A stretch of DNA of 64,000 nt, taken from Bacillota bacterium. GTDB taxonomy: Bacteria > Bacillota > Clostridia > Acetivibrionales > DSM-1351. Made by a program: the position numbers and the translations under genes. Under the pieces are notes generated by a model that searched no databases, was not told the origin of the DNA, and worked only from the letters and a program-made list of their open reading frames with translations. Positions 63,154 to 64,000 of the stretch are shown piece after piece (position 1 is the stretch's first letter; each line of letters starts with the position of its first letter). The stretch covers positions 1 to 64,000 of the forward strand of contig JAEZRV010000080.1 in the NCBI GenBank assembly GCA_023444055.1. Reading direction: 5' to 3'.

Positions 63154-64000
63154 CTAATTTCGCACTCGTTTAAATTTTATCACAAACAGTAGTCCTGTTA
63201 AAAGGCATACAACAGAGATAATAATCACATAAATATCAACTCCACTTAACATAGATTGTTGTCCTTGCCGATTCTCCATCCACATTGGAGACTGTTGAGG
63301 TTTATCTCCCTGCTGACCCCCTGCCTGTCCACCTCTATCTTGTCTACCTCTAAAGCCAACCTGCTGTCCTCGTTGATTAAGCATTTCTTTCATTGAGGAT
63401 ATTTGTTCATCGGTTAATCCTAATTCTTTAAGCTGTGATAATTGTTCTTGAGTTAAATCCTCACCGTTTGCAGCCTGTATTATTTGCATAGCCCTCATAG
63501 CAGTATCTCTATCTGGCATATTAAAAGACTGCTGTGCTCCATCTGGTGGCTGCATTCTGCCATTACCTGACTGCTGTGCTCCATTTGGTGGTTGCATATC
63601 ACCATTACCTGGTTGCTGTACTCCATCTGGCGGCTGCATTCCGCCATTAGGGAACATTCCGCCGCCCGAACCGCCTCCACCTCCAAAACCCATTGTTCCC
63701 ATGGTCGAGAGGTTTATGCTTGATGCCTCTATAAGCTTATCGCTTGCAGATGATTGCCCATCAGTAGTTGATGGGATTGTTCCATCAAGCTGTCCTTGGA
63801 TACTTTGGGCTCTCAATTTTCCAAATTCTTTAATCATAGGTACTGCTTTAGTATACGCATCATAGTCATAAAAAGCTGTTGCATCATTTTTTACATGTTC
63901 TGATATTAGCGTGTTCAGCGCACTAATAGTATTCTCAAAAGTACCACTATTGAAGTATCCATCAACAATTTCCTGTAAATACTGATGATATTTATCATTA
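63154..64000 (-). CDS. CotH-family spore coat protein, C-terminal part (5' end outside window)
   Basis: The frame is open from base 64000 to the stop at 63154 (282 residues visible). The upstream part (QYLQEIVDGYFNSGTFENTISALNTLISEHV and FYDYDAYTKAVPMIKEF) matches the end of the CotH kinase-like domain found in spore coat proteins of clostridia. It continues into a GGGGGSGGG stretch, three 14-residue repeats beginning MQPPDG or MQPPNG (63520-63639), a helical EQLSQLKELGLTDEQISSMKEML segment, a Gln/Gly/Arg-rich linker and one C-terminal membrane helix (VDIYVIIISVVCLLTGLLFVIKF). In this family an ATP-binding fold phosphorylates coat proteins; the membrane-anchored tail is common in clostridial members. 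The kinase motifs themselves lie outside the window. Confidence 0.8.
   Translation of the reverse strand, partial: NDKYHQYLQEIVDGYFNSGTFENTISALNTLISEHVKNDATAFYDYDAYTKAVPMIKEFGKLRAQSIQGQLDGTIPSTTDGQSSASDKLIEASSINLSTMGTMGFGGGGGSGGGMFPNGGMQPPDGVQQPGNGDMQPPNGAQQSGNGRMQPPDGAQQSFNMPDRDTAMRAMQIIQAANGEDLTQEQLSQLKELGLTDEQISSMKEMLNQRGQQVGFRGRQDRGGQAGGQQGDKPQQSPMWMENRQGQQSMLSGVDIYVIIISVVCLLTGLLFVIKFKRVRN
63520..63639 (-). repeat. 42-bp coding tandem repeats in the CotH-type gene
   Basis: Three units coding for MQPPDGVQQPGNGD, MQPPNGAQQSGNGR and MQPPDGAQQSFNM. In-frame 42-bp units, so copy-number change would keep the frame. Confidence 0.8.

Overview
The window fits a mesophilic, cellulosome-forming clostridium of the Ruminiclostridium (Clostridium) cellulolyticum / papyrosolvens group. 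The evidence is a run of secreted hemicellulases that each end in (or contain) a type I dockerin and carry a CBM6, together with low-GC Firmicute housekeeping synteny and Shine-Dalgarno-rich starts. The species cannot be fixed from the sequence alone.

Region 1 (1-21435, all minus strand) is the promoter-proximal part of a xylan-degradation dockerin cluster like the xyl-doc cluster of R. cellulolyticum. In transcription order it encodes GH43, GH30, GH43, GH10, GH43, CE1, CE1+CE6, GH59, CE1 and GH27 (cut by the window edge). The dockerins fall into three sequence classes, the CBM6 modules look homogenised, and several intercistronic gaps hold large stem-loops. A leader of about 950 bp without genes lies upstream (21436-22381).

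Region 2 (22382-33344) is richer in GC and looks like an inserted accessory island. One arm (minus) is a LytTR response regulator, a surface protein with an LPVSG-type anchor and a 7TM/GHKL histidine kinase, overlapping end to end. The divergent arm (plus) is two stand-alone receiver-like proteins that have lost the phospho-acceptor Asp, followed by a 1725-residue SLH-anchored beta-rich surface protein. The divergent promoter region holds three 9-bp direct repeats at exactly 20-bp period that resemble LytTR/AgrA binding repeats. I consider this the most interesting, possibly undescribed, system in the window.

Region 3 (33345-51174, mostly minus) is a conserved core block: prfA, a ZIP transporter, tsaC/sua5, a YwlE-like arginine phosphatase, rpiB, upp, dCMP deaminase, a tagO-mnaA fusion and the F1Fo ATP synthase operon atpIBEFHAGDC. 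A motAB operon in the opposite direction sits between tagO-mnaA and atpI. The order closely resembles the B. subtilis prfA-to-atp neighbourhood.

Region 4 (51175-60240, minus) holds a nickel/cobalt module (CbiM, CbiQ, CbiO with a His-rich tail, DUF3842, CooT), a DUF2089-DUF4097 pair, a YitT/DUF2179 membrane protein and a CorC/HlyC-type CBS membrane protein. Region 5 (60242-64000) has an XRE regulator, a duplicated DUF1538 membrane protein translationally coupled to a two-domain PII-like protein, a 237-bp fold-back MITE, and the C-terminal part of a CotH-type spore coat protein. No rRNA, tRNA, CRISPR array or transposase gene was seen.
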